A stretch of DNA of 64,000 nt from GCA-003244245 sp963822695 (GCA_963822695.1 CAWGJH010000026.1:1-64000), one strand, 5' to 3'. Shown: positions 43,933-53,279, numbered from the stretch's first letter. The notes: a model not told the origin generated them from the letters alone. Numbers and translations are program-made.

Positions 43933-44403
43933 GAGGTCCGGCCGGCCGTCGCACCAGTTCGCCTCGTAACCAGCGGTGAAGCGGTCAACCAGGTCGGCGA
44001 ACTGCTCACGTTCGGCGGGCTGCCACGAACTGATGATCGCCGCGGTCCGGTCGTCGCGGCGCCGCCGGGCGTGCTCCAGCAGGGCTGTCCCGGCATCGGT
44101 GATGGCGAGCAGCGACGCACGCCCGTCACCGGGATCAGCACGCCGCTCCACCAGCCCCATACCGACAAGGTGGGCGGCCTGCCTGCTGACTGTGGACGGG
44201 TCGGAGCGCACTGCGGCAGCGAGCGTGGTGACCCGCGACGGTCCGGCACAGCTCAGCGTGTGGAGCAGCATGAACGACGGCCGGTCGAGGTCCTCCCCGC
44301 GGGCGCCGGCGGCGCGCTCGATGAGCCGGATCAGCCGGGCCAGCCCGGTGCCGATCCTGCTCGCGACTCTGAGGTCATCGGCCACCGGCAGGGAAGTAGA
44401 CAT
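43921..44403 (-). CDS. MarR-family transcriptional regulator
   Basis: 160 residues from ATG 44403, which has GTGAGGGG before it; the upstream extension in the frame is not protein-like. The winged helix reads GPSRVTTLAAAVRSDPSTVS, RQAAHLVGMGLVERRADPGD and the wing GRASLLAITDAG. It is divergent from the MFS transporter gene at 44632, with an inverted repeat at 44585-44605 between, so it most likely represses that pump and responds to its substrate. That link is inferred from arrangement. Confidence 0.85.
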   Translation of the reverse strand: MSTSLPVADDLRVASRIGTGLARLIRLIERAAGARGEDLDRPSFMLLHTLSCAGPSRVTTLAAAVRSDPSTVSRQAAHLVGMGLVERRADPGDGRASLLAITDAGTALLEHARRRRDDRTAAIISSWQPAEREQFADLVDRFTAGYEANWCDGRPDLSRS

Positions 44404-44584
44404 CGAGCCCCTCACTGTATGTCGCACACAAGTCACTGTCTGGCTCCAGCATTCCCGGCCTTCCCGGCACCGGCAAGGACGTTCACCGGTAGGTGGGCGC
44501 GCGGGCCACGTCAGCAAGCCGACGTACTGGGCGTGGGACCCTCGTGCGCCATCGGACTGACCAGCGTTATAGGAATGATCCGTC

Positions 44585-44605
44585 CGGGTATGCCCGGTAT
44601 ACCCG
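44585..44605. promoter_or_regulatory. Inverted repeat before the MFS gene
   Basis: CGGGTAT (44585-44591) and ATACCCG (44599-44605) with a 7-base centre lie 27 bases before the MFS start and 180 bases from the MarR start. A MarR dimer site is plausible. Confidence 0.5.
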
Positions 44606-44631
44606 TTCACGGCCGGGAGGCGGAGGCACCG

Positions 44632-46107
44632 ATGACCACTGCAAGTAACCTGACGCCTGGTGTGGTGCGCAGCCTGATCCCGGTGCGGATCGACCGGTTG
44701 CCCTGGTCGCCGTTTCATACCCGGATGGTGATCGCGCTGGGGGTGGCGTGGATCCTCGATGGCCTCGAGATCACGGTCGCCACCGGTGTCGGAGCAGTGC
44801 TGAACGAGCCCGAGACGCTTAACCTGTCCTCGGCCGCGGTCGGGCTTATGGCGACGGTGTACCTGATCGGCGAAGTCGTCGGCGCGCTGGTGTTCGGCCG
44901 GATGTCGGACAAGTTGGGGCGTCGCAACCTATTCATGATCACGCTGAGTGTCTACCTGGTGGGCAGCGGTCTCACCGCGCTGACCTTGGGCAACGGGGCC
45001 GGCTGGATCGCCTTTCTGTACCTTACCCGCTTTATCGCCGGCACAGGCATCGGCGGTGAGTATGCCGCGATCAACTCCGCGATCGACGAGATGATTCCGG
45101 CCCGCTTCCGTGGGCGAGTCAACATCGCGGTCAACGGCACGTATTGGGCCGGTGCGGTCCTCGGCACGCTGGGCACGTTCATCCTGCTGCACGTGCTGAG
45201 TCCCAGCGTCGGCTGGCGCATCGGCTTCCTCATCGGCCCGGTGCTGGGTCTGGTGATCCTGCTGGTGCGGCGCAACCTGCCGGAGAGCCCCCGGTGGCAG
45301 ATCATGAACGGCCGTGAGCAGGCCGCTGAGAAGTCCATCTCCTACATCGAGCACGAGGTGGAGCGGTCTGGGAAGACGCTGCCGCCATTCGACGAGAGCA
45401 AGGCGATCGACCTGCGGCCGACTGACCAGATCGGTTATCTGGCGTTGACCCGGGTGTTGTTCCGCGAGTATCCGAGCCGGGCCGTGCTCGGTGCGTCGCT
45501 GATGATCAGCCAGTCATTCCTGTACAACGCCATCTATTTCACCTCCACCCTGGTGCTGGGGAAGTTCTACGGCGTGGCGCCGACGTCGACGCCGCTCTTT
45601 CTTATCGCCTTCGCCGTCGGCAACCTGGCCGGTCCGCTGACCATCGGACATCTCTTCGACACGATCGGCCGCAAGGCCATGATTGCCGGCACATACATCA
45701 TCTCCGGCGTCCTGCTCGGCGTCAGCGCCTTCCTGTTCAATGCTGGATTGCTCACCGCGACGACCCAGACCATCTCCTGGTGCGTGATCTTCTTCTTCGC
45801 CTCGCCGGGTGCCAGTGCCGCGTACCTGACGGTCAGCGAGATCTTCCCGCTCGAGGTGCGGGCGAAGGCGATCGCGGTGTTCTTCGCCATCGCGCAGGGC
45901 TTCGGTGCGATCGCTCCGGCCATCTACGGCGCGCTCATCGGTGATGGCTCGCAGCCCTTCAAGCTGTTCCTCGGCTACCTGCTCGGCGCGCTCGTGATGA
46001 TCGCCGGTGGCCTGGTCGCGGTGGTCTTCGGGGTGGCGGCCGAAGGTCGGTCTCTGGAGGAAATCGCGGTGCCGCTGGCGGCGGCTGGCCGCAGCCGCAC
46101 AGCGTAG
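44632..46107 (+). CDS. MFS transporter, metabolite/sugar-proton symporter type
   Basis: 491 residues from ATG 44632 with GGGAGG upstream. Twelve hydrophobic segments are split by a charged loop. FGRMSDKLGRRNLFMI is the loop 2-3 signature, RFIAGTGIGGEYAAINSAID the segment 4-5 signature and LFDTIGRKAMIAGTYIISG its counterpart in the second half; NLPESPRWQIMNGR marks the sugar/aromatic-acid transporter branch. It probably imports or exports an organic acid or sugar. The divergent MarR at 43921 is the likely regulator. Confidence 0.88.
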   Translation: MTTASNLTPGVVRSLIPVRIDRLPWSPFHTRMVIALGVAWILDGLEITVATGVGAVLNEPETLNLSSAAVGLMATVYLIGEVVGALVFGRMSDKLGRRNLFMITLSVYLVGSGLTALTLGNGAGWIAFLYLTRFIAGTGIGGEYAAINSAIDEMIPARFRGRVNIAVNGTYWAGAVLGTLGTFILLHVLSPSVGWRIGFLIGPVLGLVILLVRRNLPESPRWQIMNGREQAAEKSISYIEHEVERSGKTLPPFDESKAIDLRPTDQIGYLALTRVLFREYPSRAVLGASLMISQSFLYNAIYFTSTLVLGKFYGVAPTSTPLFLIAFAVGNLAGPLTIGHLFDTIGRKAMIAGTYIISGVLLGVSAFLFNAGLLTATTQTISWCVIFFFASPGASAAYLTVSEIFPLEVRAKAIAVFFAIAQGFGAIAPAIYGALIGDGSQPFKLFLGYLLGALVMIAGGLVAVVFGVAAEGRSLEEIAVPLAAAGRSRTA

Positions 46108-46125
46108 CCAGCCGGGCGTCTCAGA

Positions 46126-46338
46126 TCAGATCAGCCACCACGCCAGCGCCAATACCATGATGACCGTTGTGGCCACGAGCAGCAGCACCCCAGACAGCAT
46201 GCGGGCCGGGTCCGACTCGCCTGGCCGCACGCCCAGATCACGGCGAAGTTCCGGGATATGAGCGCTGTTGCTGCCAGTGCGCGACCGCGGGAAGCCATTG
46301 TCCTCACGGCCAGCTGCGGGAGTGAGTTGCGGGGTCAT
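46126..46338 (-). CDS. Small single-pass membrane protein
   Basis: About 70 residues from ATG 46338. A polar N-terminus (PRSRTGSNSAHIPELRRDLG) is followed by one C-terminal transmembrane helix (MLSGVLLLVATTVIMVLALA, then WWLI). No family is recognised. It is convergent with the MFS gene. Confidence 0.5.
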   Translation of the reverse strand: MTPQLTPAAGREDNGFPRSRTGSNSAHIPELRRDLGVRPGESDPARMLSGVLLLVATTVIMVLALAWWLI

Positions 46339-46514
46339 GAGACAGACGCTACGGAGCACGTGGTTACCGGCTGGCCTGAACTCGGTTAGCCGCAGGTAAA
46401 AATCCGTCGAGCAGCAAGCGTTGGACCCGCTGTTGGATGTCGTCGAGGCGAAGCTGGCTGCGATACCGCTCGTTGAGCAGTGCGGATGATAAGCCCAACG
46501 GTAGGGAGCATGCC

Positions 46515-46991
46515 ATGATCAAGCGCAGTTGGAAGTATCGCCTCGCGCTCGTCGTCCCTATCGTCGCGGCGAGCGCCGGCCCCATCGTCGCCACGCCGAC
46601 CGCTGCAGCGGTGAGCTACCAGGTCTCCGCGAATCAGGCACTCGCGCTGGTCAACCAGAAACGGGCCAAGGCGGGATGTGCCTCCTTGCGGGTCGTTCCG
46701 AAACTGCAGGCTCCAGCCGAACAGCAAAGCCGGGACCAGGCAGATCGGGACAGATTCGGCCACGACGGGGCTGACGGCAGCACGGTCAACAACCGGCTGA
46801 GCGGATTGGGCTATTCACGATGGGGTGAGAACGTCGTCCAAGCCCAGAGCGCTCAGGCAGCGGTAAATTTTTGGTCGAACAGCCCTCGGCACCGCGCCAA
46901 CATGCTGAATTGTGTGTTCACGGAGACGGGTCTGGCGCTGGCCGGTAGTAATTCTGGCCATCTCTACTGGACGCAGACCTTCGGCGGCTGA
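46515..46991 (+). CDS. Secreted CAP-domain (SCP/PR-1-like) protein
   Basis: 158 residues from ATG 46515 with GGTAGGGAG before it. Residues 1-32 are a signal peptide (KRSWKYRLALVVPIVAASAG ... ATPTAAA). The CAP fold follows: ANQALALVNQKRAKAGCASL, QSRDQADRDRFGHDGADGST with its conserved His, RWGENVVQAQSAQAAVNFWS, SPRHRANMLNCVFTETGLAL and the terminal YWTQTFGG. Bacterial members are extracellular and of mostly unknown activity. It stands alone. Confidence 0.88.
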   Translation: MIKRSWKYRLALVVPIVAASAGPIVATPTAAAVSYQVSANQALALVNQKRAKAGCASLRVVPKLQAPAEQQSRDQADRDRFGHDGADGSTVNNRLSGLGYSRWGENVVQAQSAQAAVNFWSNSPRHRANMLNCVFTETGLALAGSNSGHLYWTQTFGG

Positions 46992-47045
46992 CCAGGTCCC
47001 ACCCGGCTCCACCCGAAGGTAGGCCGGACACCACGGCGCAGACCG

Positions 47046-48206
47046 CTAGCAGGGCTTGCGCGTGCCACGGAGCAGTTGTCGAGCGGTGCTGGTCAATCGT
47101 TGGTCGCGGTCGTAGCGCTGAATCGCGTCGTAGGCGATCCGGGCCAGGTTCGGCCGGATCAATTCGACGGGCGGGGGGTAACGGAATGCGATGGCGCCCC
47201 AGCCGAGCTTGGCGTGCGTGGTGCTGGGCCATTGGGGGTTATGACGGATACCGAGGTCGATCATGTCGCGCAGCACCGGCTCGGGCAGACCGCCGAAGTC
47301 GTACCACCGGTATCCTTGTTCCTTGGCCCACCGAATGATTTCCCACGTCACAGCGGCGGGCACGCCCAGCCGGCGGGCCTGCATGGTTCGGTCGAAGCCG
47401 ATCAGCCGGCCACGGACCATGTCCCCGCAGCTGGTCACCAGGTCGGCTGCGACCGGCGTCCCACCGGCCTCACCGATGAACAGCGTCACCTGACCAGACA
47501 GCTCCTGGTACATGGCGCGCAGGTAATCCACCGAGTAGGGCCGGTAGCCGTGGGCTTGAGCGGAGTGCGCAATCAGCTCGGCGAGCAGCGGAATGTCGCG
47601 CTCGTCGCCGTGACGGACCGTGACCGCGTCGCCGGCCCATAGCGTGGCGGCCGGACGCAGCCGACGTTTGGCGCGAGCCCGGAGCTGCTGCTCACTACCG
47701 CTGAGGTCAACCCGCATCGACCCGGTCGGGGCGATGCCGGCCAGCGACAGCCGAAACCCGCGCCGCAGCAGCCCATGGCTGATCTCGTGGCCGCCCTCGG
47801 GGGGCTGCACGACGAGCATCCGCAGCTCATGTGCCACCGCCACCACGGCATCTTCGAGCGCATGCCGGACCGGTTGGGGATTCGGCGCGTCGGGCAAGAT
47901 CACTGGCCCGTAGGGCAGGTAGCCGATGTCGGCCACCCCGACCAGCCGCCGACGCAGGACCAATGCGCCGCCCATCAACCGGCCGCGCTGATAGGCCAGC
48001 AGATACTCGGGTGTGTAGCCGGCCCGGGCGCGCAGCCGGGCCCACGCGGACAGCTGGGTGACATCAGTGCCGGGGGTGGCGCGCACGATACGGTCCCACT
48101 CAGCCAACACCGCCGGGCCGGGATCCCGAGCACGCCAGACCGTGACCCCGATACTGGCCCGGATAGCGCCCGAGCGCGCCGGCCGCCACAGTCCCGGCAT
48201 CCTCAT
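47046..48206 (-). CDS. FemAB/GNAT-type aminoacyltransferase-like protein
   Basis: 386 residues from ATG 48206; the longer frame to 48575 covers a small gene on the other strand. It has two GNAT-like halves, with PYGPVILPDAPNPQPVRHAL in the first and VTLFIGEAGGTPVAADLVTS, GRLIGFDRTMQARRLGVPAA and YRWYDFGGLPEPVLRDMIDL in the second. The last block is typical of lipid II:glycine glycyltransferase and related peptidoglycan-bridge enzymes that use aminoacyl-tRNA. The acceptor could be cell wall or a natural product. No regulator adjoins. Confidence 0.8.
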   Translation of the reverse strand: MRMPGLWRPARSGAIRASIGVTVWRARDPGPAVLAEWDRIVRATPGTDVTQLSAWARLRARAGYTPEYLLAYQRGRLMGGALVLRRRLVGVADIGYLPYGPVILPDAPNPQPVRHALEDAVVAVAHELRMLVVQPPEGGHEISHGLLRRGFRLSLAGIAPTGSMRVDLSGSEQQLRARAKRRLRPAATLWAGDAVTVRHGDERDIPLLAELIAHSAQAHGYRPYSVDYLRAMYQELSGQVTLFIGEAGGTPVAADLVTSCGDMVRGRLIGFDRTMQARRLGVPAAVTWEIIRWAKEQGYRWYDFGGLPEPVLRDMIDLGIRHNPQWPSTTHAKLGWGAIAFRYPPPVELIRPNLARIAYDAIQRYDRDQRLTSTARQLLRGTRKPC

Positions 48207-48383
48207 CAGACGCTCTCGCCTCCTCCGCCCCCATGGGAGGGGTCCCCCGACCGGGATCGCCAGCGTTCGAGCAATGATAGTCAACACCAAGTCCGGCGGC
48301 GGCGATAACTTCCGCGAGTTGAGCGGTCCTTCCTGGCCCACGTGGAGAAGGGCCCACGTGGAGAAGACCGACGAGGAGGAGCG

Positions 48384-48539
48384 ATGAGCGAGCCAGAGCA
48401 CGTCGCGTCCGACTTGCCCGAGCTGGATCGCACGGACGATCCTCGGGGCGGGGCCGCCGCCTGGGCACTGCTGGTGGTGGGCGTGGCTTTGGTCGCCGGC
48501 ATCTTTCTGGTGGTGATGTGGGTGACCGGCACCTGGTAG
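48384..48539 (+). CDS. 51-residue single-pass membrane protein
   Basis: ATG 48384 follows GAGGAGGAGCG at ideal spacing. The protein is an acidic N-terminus (MSEPEHVASDLPELDRTDD) and one transmembrane helix (AAAWALLVVGVALVAGIFLV, then VMWVTGTW). It lies opposite the unused extension of the FemAB-like frame, which it helps to exclude. Function unknown. Confidence 0.6.
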   Translation: MSEPEHVASDLPELDRTDDPRGGAAAWALLVVGVALVAGIFLVVMWVTGTW

Positions 48540-48571
48540 GACGTGGGGCGCACTATGTGGTGAGAACCACG

Positions 48572-49805
48572 TCATCCAGCGGTGACCGGATGGACAGCAT
48601 CGGCGACCCAGGGTAGGAATCCGTCGAGAAATCGACCGGTGGCCGGCATGAAGTAGCCGCCGTAGTGACTAATCGGGTCCAATGTCGATACGATGATCGT
48701 GCCTGCGGTGGAGATCCGGTCGAACATAGAGAAGGGCTTCCCCGGTGGTGAGCCCCACCAGTACCTGTGCCCCGTCCGGCGGTTGGAGCACACCGTGGTA
48801 ATGCCAGGTGCAGTCCCGCAGCGTGAGCCGCTGGAACAGCGGGTGCTCATCAGTCGCAAGGCGAACGCCAAGGTCGGCGCCAGGTTCCAGCCACCACCAA
48901 TAGTTGGTCGGCCGGTGCTGCCAGCGCACGCTCGGCAGGAACTCCGGGATCGGCTCGCCGCCGCTGAACGCGATCACCGTCCCACCGGCGTCGAGGAGCT
49001 CGATGATCCGGTCGGCGGCGCGGTCGAGCAGGCCGCGATGCAGACGCTCCGGGATGAGTAGCCCGCGGTACGCGGTCAGGTCGGTCTCGGCCAGTTCAGG
49101 AAGGTAGATCAGCCCGCCGGTGAGATGCGCTGCGTACTTCGGCTCGGTGAGCGTGCGATGGTGCTGGGCCACGCCACCGTAAACGGCGGCCAACCCACGC
49201 GTCCGGTGAGCGGCCTGGGCTCGGCGCTGGGCCGACTCGGCGACGGCCCAGTCAAGGAGCGCCTCGCCGCAGTAGCTCAGTAAGTCGCTGGTTGCCTGGA
49301 CGACGATGGTGCCCGCGGTTGATACCCGGTCCAGATAGGTCGACGGCTCGCCGCCGGACAGCCGGGTGAGGACCTCGGCGCCGGCCGGGATCGGATGATG
49401 CCCGCGGGCGAAGAAGCCGGCGACCCCGCGCCGGAAGGTCAACTCATCGCCCACCCCACGGAAGATCGGATGGTCCGCGACCTCCATGACGCGGTAACCG
49501 GCCAGCGACCGGTTCGCCAGCGGGACGAACGCCGATGCGCCAGGCAGCCAGTCCCGGTGCAGGTGACCACCGAAGATCACCACGCCGCCGCCGTCGAGGT
49601 AGTCGCGGAGAGCGCGTTGCTGCCGTGCGAGGTGCTCCTGGTCGACGTTCGGCGTGATGATCAGTGCCGCGTACCGAGCCAGGTCAATCGAGCCGAGCGC
49701 GTAGCAGTCGACTCGGTGCAGCCGGCTGGACCACTCACCTCCCTCCGGGTTGCGGGTGTCCATGTCCAGCACCGCAACGTTGTACAACGCTGGGGTGGCG
49801 ATCAT
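48572..49805 (-). pseudogene. Class I amidotransferase-like protein with C-terminal frameshift
   Basis: From ATG 49805 (GAGGAGGCG upstream) the protein reads VAVLDMDTRNPEGGEWSSRL, YAALIITPNVDQEHLARQQR, YLDGGGVVIFGGHLHRDWLP, a flavodoxin/GATase-like Rossmann layout present twice (second half: GLLIPERLHRGLLDRAADRI, GGTVIAFSGGEPIPEF). Near 48740 the frame moves to SMFDRISTAGTIIVSTLDPI and ends at 48572; that segment parallels YLDRVSTAGTIVVQATSDLL in the first half, which shows it belongs. A one-base indel is inferred. An iron-box-like site lies 130 bases upstream. The exact family is not recognised; the lesion could also be a read error. Confidence 0.65.
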
Positions 49806-49933
49806 ACTCGCCTCCTCAGGGTGGATGAGGACCCGCGCAACACGGCATCCTGTCACCGACCATGTGAGTGATTCGTCGAAGAGTCCGGTTGTAGTGAGGG
49901 CCCCGGTATCTGGTGACAATAAGTCACTTCAAC

Positions 49934-49952
49934 TAAGGTAAGCCTCACCTGA
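49934..49952. promoter_or_regulatory. DtxR/IdeR-type iron box
   Basis: TAAGGTAAGCCTCACCTGA, read on the minus strand as TCAGGTGAGGCTTACCTTA, matches 15 of 19 positions of the consensus TTAGGTTAGGCTAACCTAA. It lies upstream of the gene starting at 49805 and should give repression by iron. Confidence 0.65.
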
Positions 49953-50051
49953 ACGAGGGTAAACTCGGGCTGAAATTTGTGCAAGACGGCTGCCTCACCC
50001 ATCACGCAGCGATCGCCGTCGGGCGTTGAACTTATGCGCGCGCTGCCGTCC

Positions 50052-50333
50052 CTACAACGCACCGGGCTCTGCGTCGAGAGCGCCAGCGGGAGGATCGCAG
50101 CACAGCAGCTCCTGATGAACACGCCAGAACGCCTGGCACGCGTGGTGGAGGTCATTCTGTGCCGCCTCGAGAGCCTCGACGGGAGCGGGCGTGGCAACCC
50201 AGCGGCCTCGGACCGGCTCGACCACCGTTAACGCTTCGAGCGCGTGCGAGGCATTGCGCATGCGCTGATGGGCTCGATGAAGCAGCTGGCGTTGCTCCTT
50301 CGAGAGCTCCTCTGGCTTACGGCCCCACTCCAC
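50052..50333 (-). CDS. Hypothetical helical protein
   Basis: About 93 residues from GTG 50333. KPEELSKEQRQLLHRAHQRM and APVEALEAAQNDLHHACQAF are amphipathic helices; the end is GALDAEPGAL. A further upstream ATG at 50444 adds a basic low-complexity head. It resembles no family I know; the regular helices and third-base GC support coding. Confidence 0.5.
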   Translation of the reverse strand: MEWGRKPEELSKEQRQLLHRAHQRMRNASHALEALTVVEPVRGRWVATPAPVEALEAAQNDLHHACQAFWRVHQELLCCDPPAGALDAEPGAL

Positions 50334-50485
50334 ATCGCACCCCCGGTCCCTCGTGGTTCTCCCACCGTAGCCCAGCAACCTCCGCCGCTTGCCCGTGCTG
50401 GATGCGGCTCGCGGTGGCGAAACCAACGGATCGTGTGTGAGCATGGCGGCACCTAGCGAGGGCCGGCGACGAGGGGAACCCCACG

Positions 50486-51166
50486 GTGCATCTGACCCTG
50501 CTGGCCGCAGTGTTCGGCACCATCTTCGTGGCCGAGCTTCCCGATAAAACCGCGCTGGCCAGTCTGGTGCTGGGCACCCGCTACCGGCCCAGTTTCGTGT
50601 TCATCGGGGTGGCGGCGGCGTTCGCGTTGCATGTGATCATCGCGGTGGCCGCGGGCAGCGCCTTGAGCCTGGCGCCCCACCGGATCGTGGAAGCCATCGT
50701 GGCGGCGCTGTTCCTGGTCGCCGCAGCGCTGATGCTGCGCGGCGAGGACGGGCACGGCGCATCCTCGGATGCGCCACGACGGCGGGAGCAGGCGGCGGGC
50801 TCGGTGCCCGCTGGCGACGAGCACGCCTCTCACGGTGCGGCGGCTCCCCTGACCCGGGTCCGCAGCGGGCCTGCTGTCCGACCGGTCGGGTTCTGGAAAG
50901 TCGCGGTGACGAGCTTCGGGGTGCTGTTCGTCGCGGAATTTGGCGATCTCACCCAGATCGCCACGGTCAACCTGGCCGCCAAGTACCACGACCCGCTCAC
51001 CGTCGGGGCCGGCGCGGTGTTGGGCCTCTGGGCTGTCGGGGGCCTGGCCATCCTGGGTGGCCGGCAGCTGCTTCGCTGGATTCCGTTGACCTGGATCGCC
51101 CGCGCCGCCGCACTGGTGATGACCGTCCTGGGCGTGATCAGCGCCGTCCACGCCATCATCAGCTAA
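50486..51166 (+). CDS. GDT1/TMEM165 (UPF0016) cation exporter
   Basis: A 226-residue inner-membrane protein with six predicted helices in two repeats. Each repeat carries the family motif E-x-G/P-D-K/L-T: VAELPDKTALASLV at ~residue 16-29 and VAEFGDLTQIATVN at ~150-163. A polar loop rich in His, Arg and Glu separates them. Family members move Mn2+ or Ca2+ against protons. In the second motif Leu stands in place of the usual Lys/Arg. GTG 50486 follows GAGGGGAA. Stand-alone gene. Confidence 0.88.
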   Translation: MHLTLLAAVFGTIFVAELPDKTALASLVLGTRYRPSFVFIGVAAAFALHVIIAVAAGSALSLAPHRIVEAIVAALFLVAAALMLRGEDGHGASSDAPRRREQAAGSVPAGDEHASHGAAAPLTRVRSGPAVRPVGFWKVAVTSFGVLFVAEFGDLTQIATVNLAAKYHDPLTVGAGAVLGLWAVGGLAILGGRQLLRWIPLTWIARAAALVMTVLGVISAVHAIIS

Positions 51167-51168
51167 CC

Positions 51169-51621
51169 TCAACGACTCCCAGCGCCGGAAGGAGAACCGG
51201 CCGTGAGCCAGGCAAGCATCTGCCGTAGCCGCTGCATGCGCAGAGGAGCTGTCGCTGGGTCGTCGATCAGCTCTCGCATGCGCTCCGCCGCCCACTGCTC
51301 AACGCCTGCGTTCAGAAAATCCTCAACCAAGCCGACATCATCATTGATGGCGTAACCCTGCCATTTAAGTAGATGTGCCCACACCGACCGGGCGAGGTCC
51401 ATCTGTCCGACGGCCGCAAGCTTGCGGACAAGTTGCCTACGCTGGTAAAAACTCAGTTCGGGGCACGTCCGAGTAGCTTCTGCCACCGACTGCGCCACAG
51501 ATTGGCTCCCGACACACAGCAGAACGCTCAGTGCGTCATTAAGCTCCTTGCCATTGGCCCTGGGATGGGCGACAAGCCGTCGGGCGCAAATTCCTGGGCA
51601 CGTTCGACCTCTAGGGACCAA
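51169..51621 (-). CDS. Hypothetical helical-repeat protein
   Basis: Up to 150 residues, with the start uncertain because the N-terminal codons run into a 17-bp tandem repeat. The ordered part (ELNDALSVLLCVGSQSVAQS, FYQRRQLVRKLAAVGQMDLA, AERMRELIDDPATAPLRMQR) is paired helices such as in TPR or HEAT-like proteins. Convergent with the GDT1-type gene, ending 2 bases after it. It may be a truncated regulator tail. Confidence 0.5.
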   Translation of the reverse strand: MVPRGRTCPGICARRLVAHPRANGKELNDALSVLLCVGSQSVAQSVAEATRTCPELSFYQRRQLVRKLAAVGQMDLARSVWAHLLKWQGYAINDDVGLVEDFLNAGVEQWAAERMRELIDDPATAPLRMQRLRQMLAWLTAGSPSGAGSR

Positions 51622-51666
51622 GGATCTCTAGGGACCAAGGATCTCTAGGGACCAAGGATCTCTAGG
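51612..51666. repeat. 17-bp tandem repeat, three copies
   Basis: GGGACCAAGGATCTCTA is repeated three times head to tail, preceded by CTCTA and followed by a partial GGGA. It marks the boundary between the helical protein and a gene-poor stretch. Confidence 0.85.
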
Positions 51667-51669
51667 GAA

Positions 51670-52365
51670 CGCTTCGGTTGTGCCGTCTCGCGGCACTTCG
51701 GCGGTGTATGAGCAGCTTGCTCTTGAGGCGCGCTCCCAGCCAGGCACACGCCCATGCTGCGGTGCTGGTCATTCGTTGGGGCGCAGAGTCCGAGCAAGTC
51801 GCCGGAAGCTGCTGTTTGTGTGGACCGGCGAACGAAGCGGATGCCGTGCAGGCGTTGGAGTATACTGCCCCTGGCCACGCACCTGCGCACCGAACTGGCC
51901 CTGGACGCGCTACGTCTTCGACCTTGACTGCCCTGATCCCACGACTTACATGCGCCACTCACCTGCCTGCAGTGGTCCAGCACCGGCATCACGGTCGGCG
52001 GGTTACACGACGTCGGTGTCCTTGATCTAGCTTGCACCTGATGCTCTCGGCGGGGTGTCCCCGTCGCGATAGGGACCGGGATGGCGAGCGGGAGGAGCGG
52101 AGCGAGGCTCGGTAGGCACCGATGCTCCTTGTTCACCTGCCCCGCGGTCCGGATTCTAGGGAAGCAGGTGGCTGCCTCCCTGCCTGGGTCCCTGTGACTT
52201 TCTGTGACCGCGAGCTAGTCGGAGTGGCCCGCAGCGCGCATCCGCCCAGGCGCTGGACCTGGCTGCGTCATCGTTTGACGGAGCTCTCTACTCGCCTGAG
52301 AGCGCCGTAGAGGGGGTGGCAGGGTAGAGCAGCAACCTAAGGGGTCTACCCCCGCTACGTGCAGG
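51670..52365. other. Gene-poor stretch
   Basis: Several overlapping frames on both strands show no family character, and none has a good ribosome site. The stretch separates two repeat zones and probably contains remnants too decayed to name. Confidence 0.4.
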
Positions 52366-52440
52366 TCAGGGCCCATTACCCTGGGGATCTACCGGGGTAG
52401 AGGCCCCCTCTACCGAACGGGACCGGGTAGAGCCCCCGCG
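52275..52440. repeat. Cluster of CTCTACC / GGTAGAG words
   Basis: About eight copies of (T)CTACC or its complement GGTAG(A) occur in 160 bases, some as short palindromes such as CTACC-GGGGTAG and CTACCGAACGGGACCGGGTAG-like pairs. An iteron-like origin, an operator array or a remnant of one is possible. Confidence 0.5.
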
Positions 52441-52782
52441 TCCGGGAGCCGCCGACTGTTGCCAGCAAACGAGGCCGCTTGTCCACGCGGTAGGCGGAGC
52501 AGGACGTTCGAGCGCGACTGGCGGTGCGCTGGTTTCGGAGATTGCTGTCCGGGTCGCATCTTGCCAGCTCACATCGCGGTGCATGAACGTGGCTTGACCC
52601 AGGTCGGCGCGGCGCATGGTGAAGCCCATCCGGAACTCGTCCTCGAACGGGCCGGACCGGGCCACCAGATCCAGCGGGGCGTTGTACTCGGCGAGTACGG
52701 CCAACAGGTCGGCCGCCAAATCCTGTGGGGTTCCAGAAGTCGGCCTGCACCTCTGACCTGGGTGATCGGTGCGCTCGGCCAT
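52366..52782 (-). CDS. Hypothetical protein, possibly truncated
   Basis: The middle of the frame (PQDLAADLLAVLAEYNAPLD, LVARSGPFEDEFRMGFTMRR, ADLGQATFMHRDVSWQD) is protein-like; both ends are low-complexity. No ribosome site is obvious. The end runs into the CTCTACC repeat cluster and the start abuts a transposase fragment. Probably a remnant of a larger gene. Confidence 0.35.
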   Translation of the reverse strand: MAERTDHPGQRCRPTSGTPQDLAADLLAVLAEYNAPLDLVARSGPFEDEFRMGFTMRRADLGQATFMHRDVSWQDATRTAISETSAPPVALERPAPPTAWTSGLVCWQQSAAPGRGGSTRSRSVEGASTPVDPQGNGP

Positions 52783-52801
52783 CAGGGCATGATCGTGAGC
52801 T

Positions 52802-53279
52802 GTGTCCTTGCGTCTACTCTACCTGATCTTCCTTCAGCTGGTGAACCTGCTGTTATTGCTTGGCCGCTCGTCGGCGTCTAAGGACGTCGAACTCTTGGTG
52901 CTGCGTCACGAAGTCGCCGTGTTGCGCAGAGCCAGCCCGAAGCCCCGCCTGGACTGGGCGGATCGAGCGGTGTTCGCCGCGCTCGTCCGGAGGCTGCCAC
53001 CAATGCTGCGGTGGCATCGCTTGGTCACGCCGGGCACGATCCTGCGCTGGCATCGTCGCCTGGTCGCCACGAAGTGGACGCATCCACACCGCGTCGGACG
53101 TCCGCCTCTCGCGGATGCTGTGGCGGTACTCATCGAGCGCATCGCCAGGGAGAACCCCCGCTGGGGATACCAGCGAATCCAGGGCGAGCTGCTTAAACTC
53201 GGCCACCGCGTGGGTGCGTCAACGATCCGTCGTGTCCTCCAGCGGCTGCGGATACCTCCGGCGCCAATCCGGGATACCG
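52802..53279 (+). pseudogene. Integrase-core transposase, 5' half (copy A)
   Basis: Encodes LYLIFLQLVNLLLLLGRSSA, KDVELLVLRHEVAVLRRASP, a helix-turn-helix region and ARENPRWGYQRIQGELLKLG up to RRVLQRLRIPPAP, the first ~160 residues of an rve-type (IS481/IS3-like) transposase. It is interrupted at 53280 by the left end of a related complete element (copy B), so the DDE half is missing here. Confidence 0.75.

Noticed and set aside
51612..51666. CRISPR-like repeats
   Set aside because: The 17-bp units are directly tandem with no spacers, and no cas genes are present.
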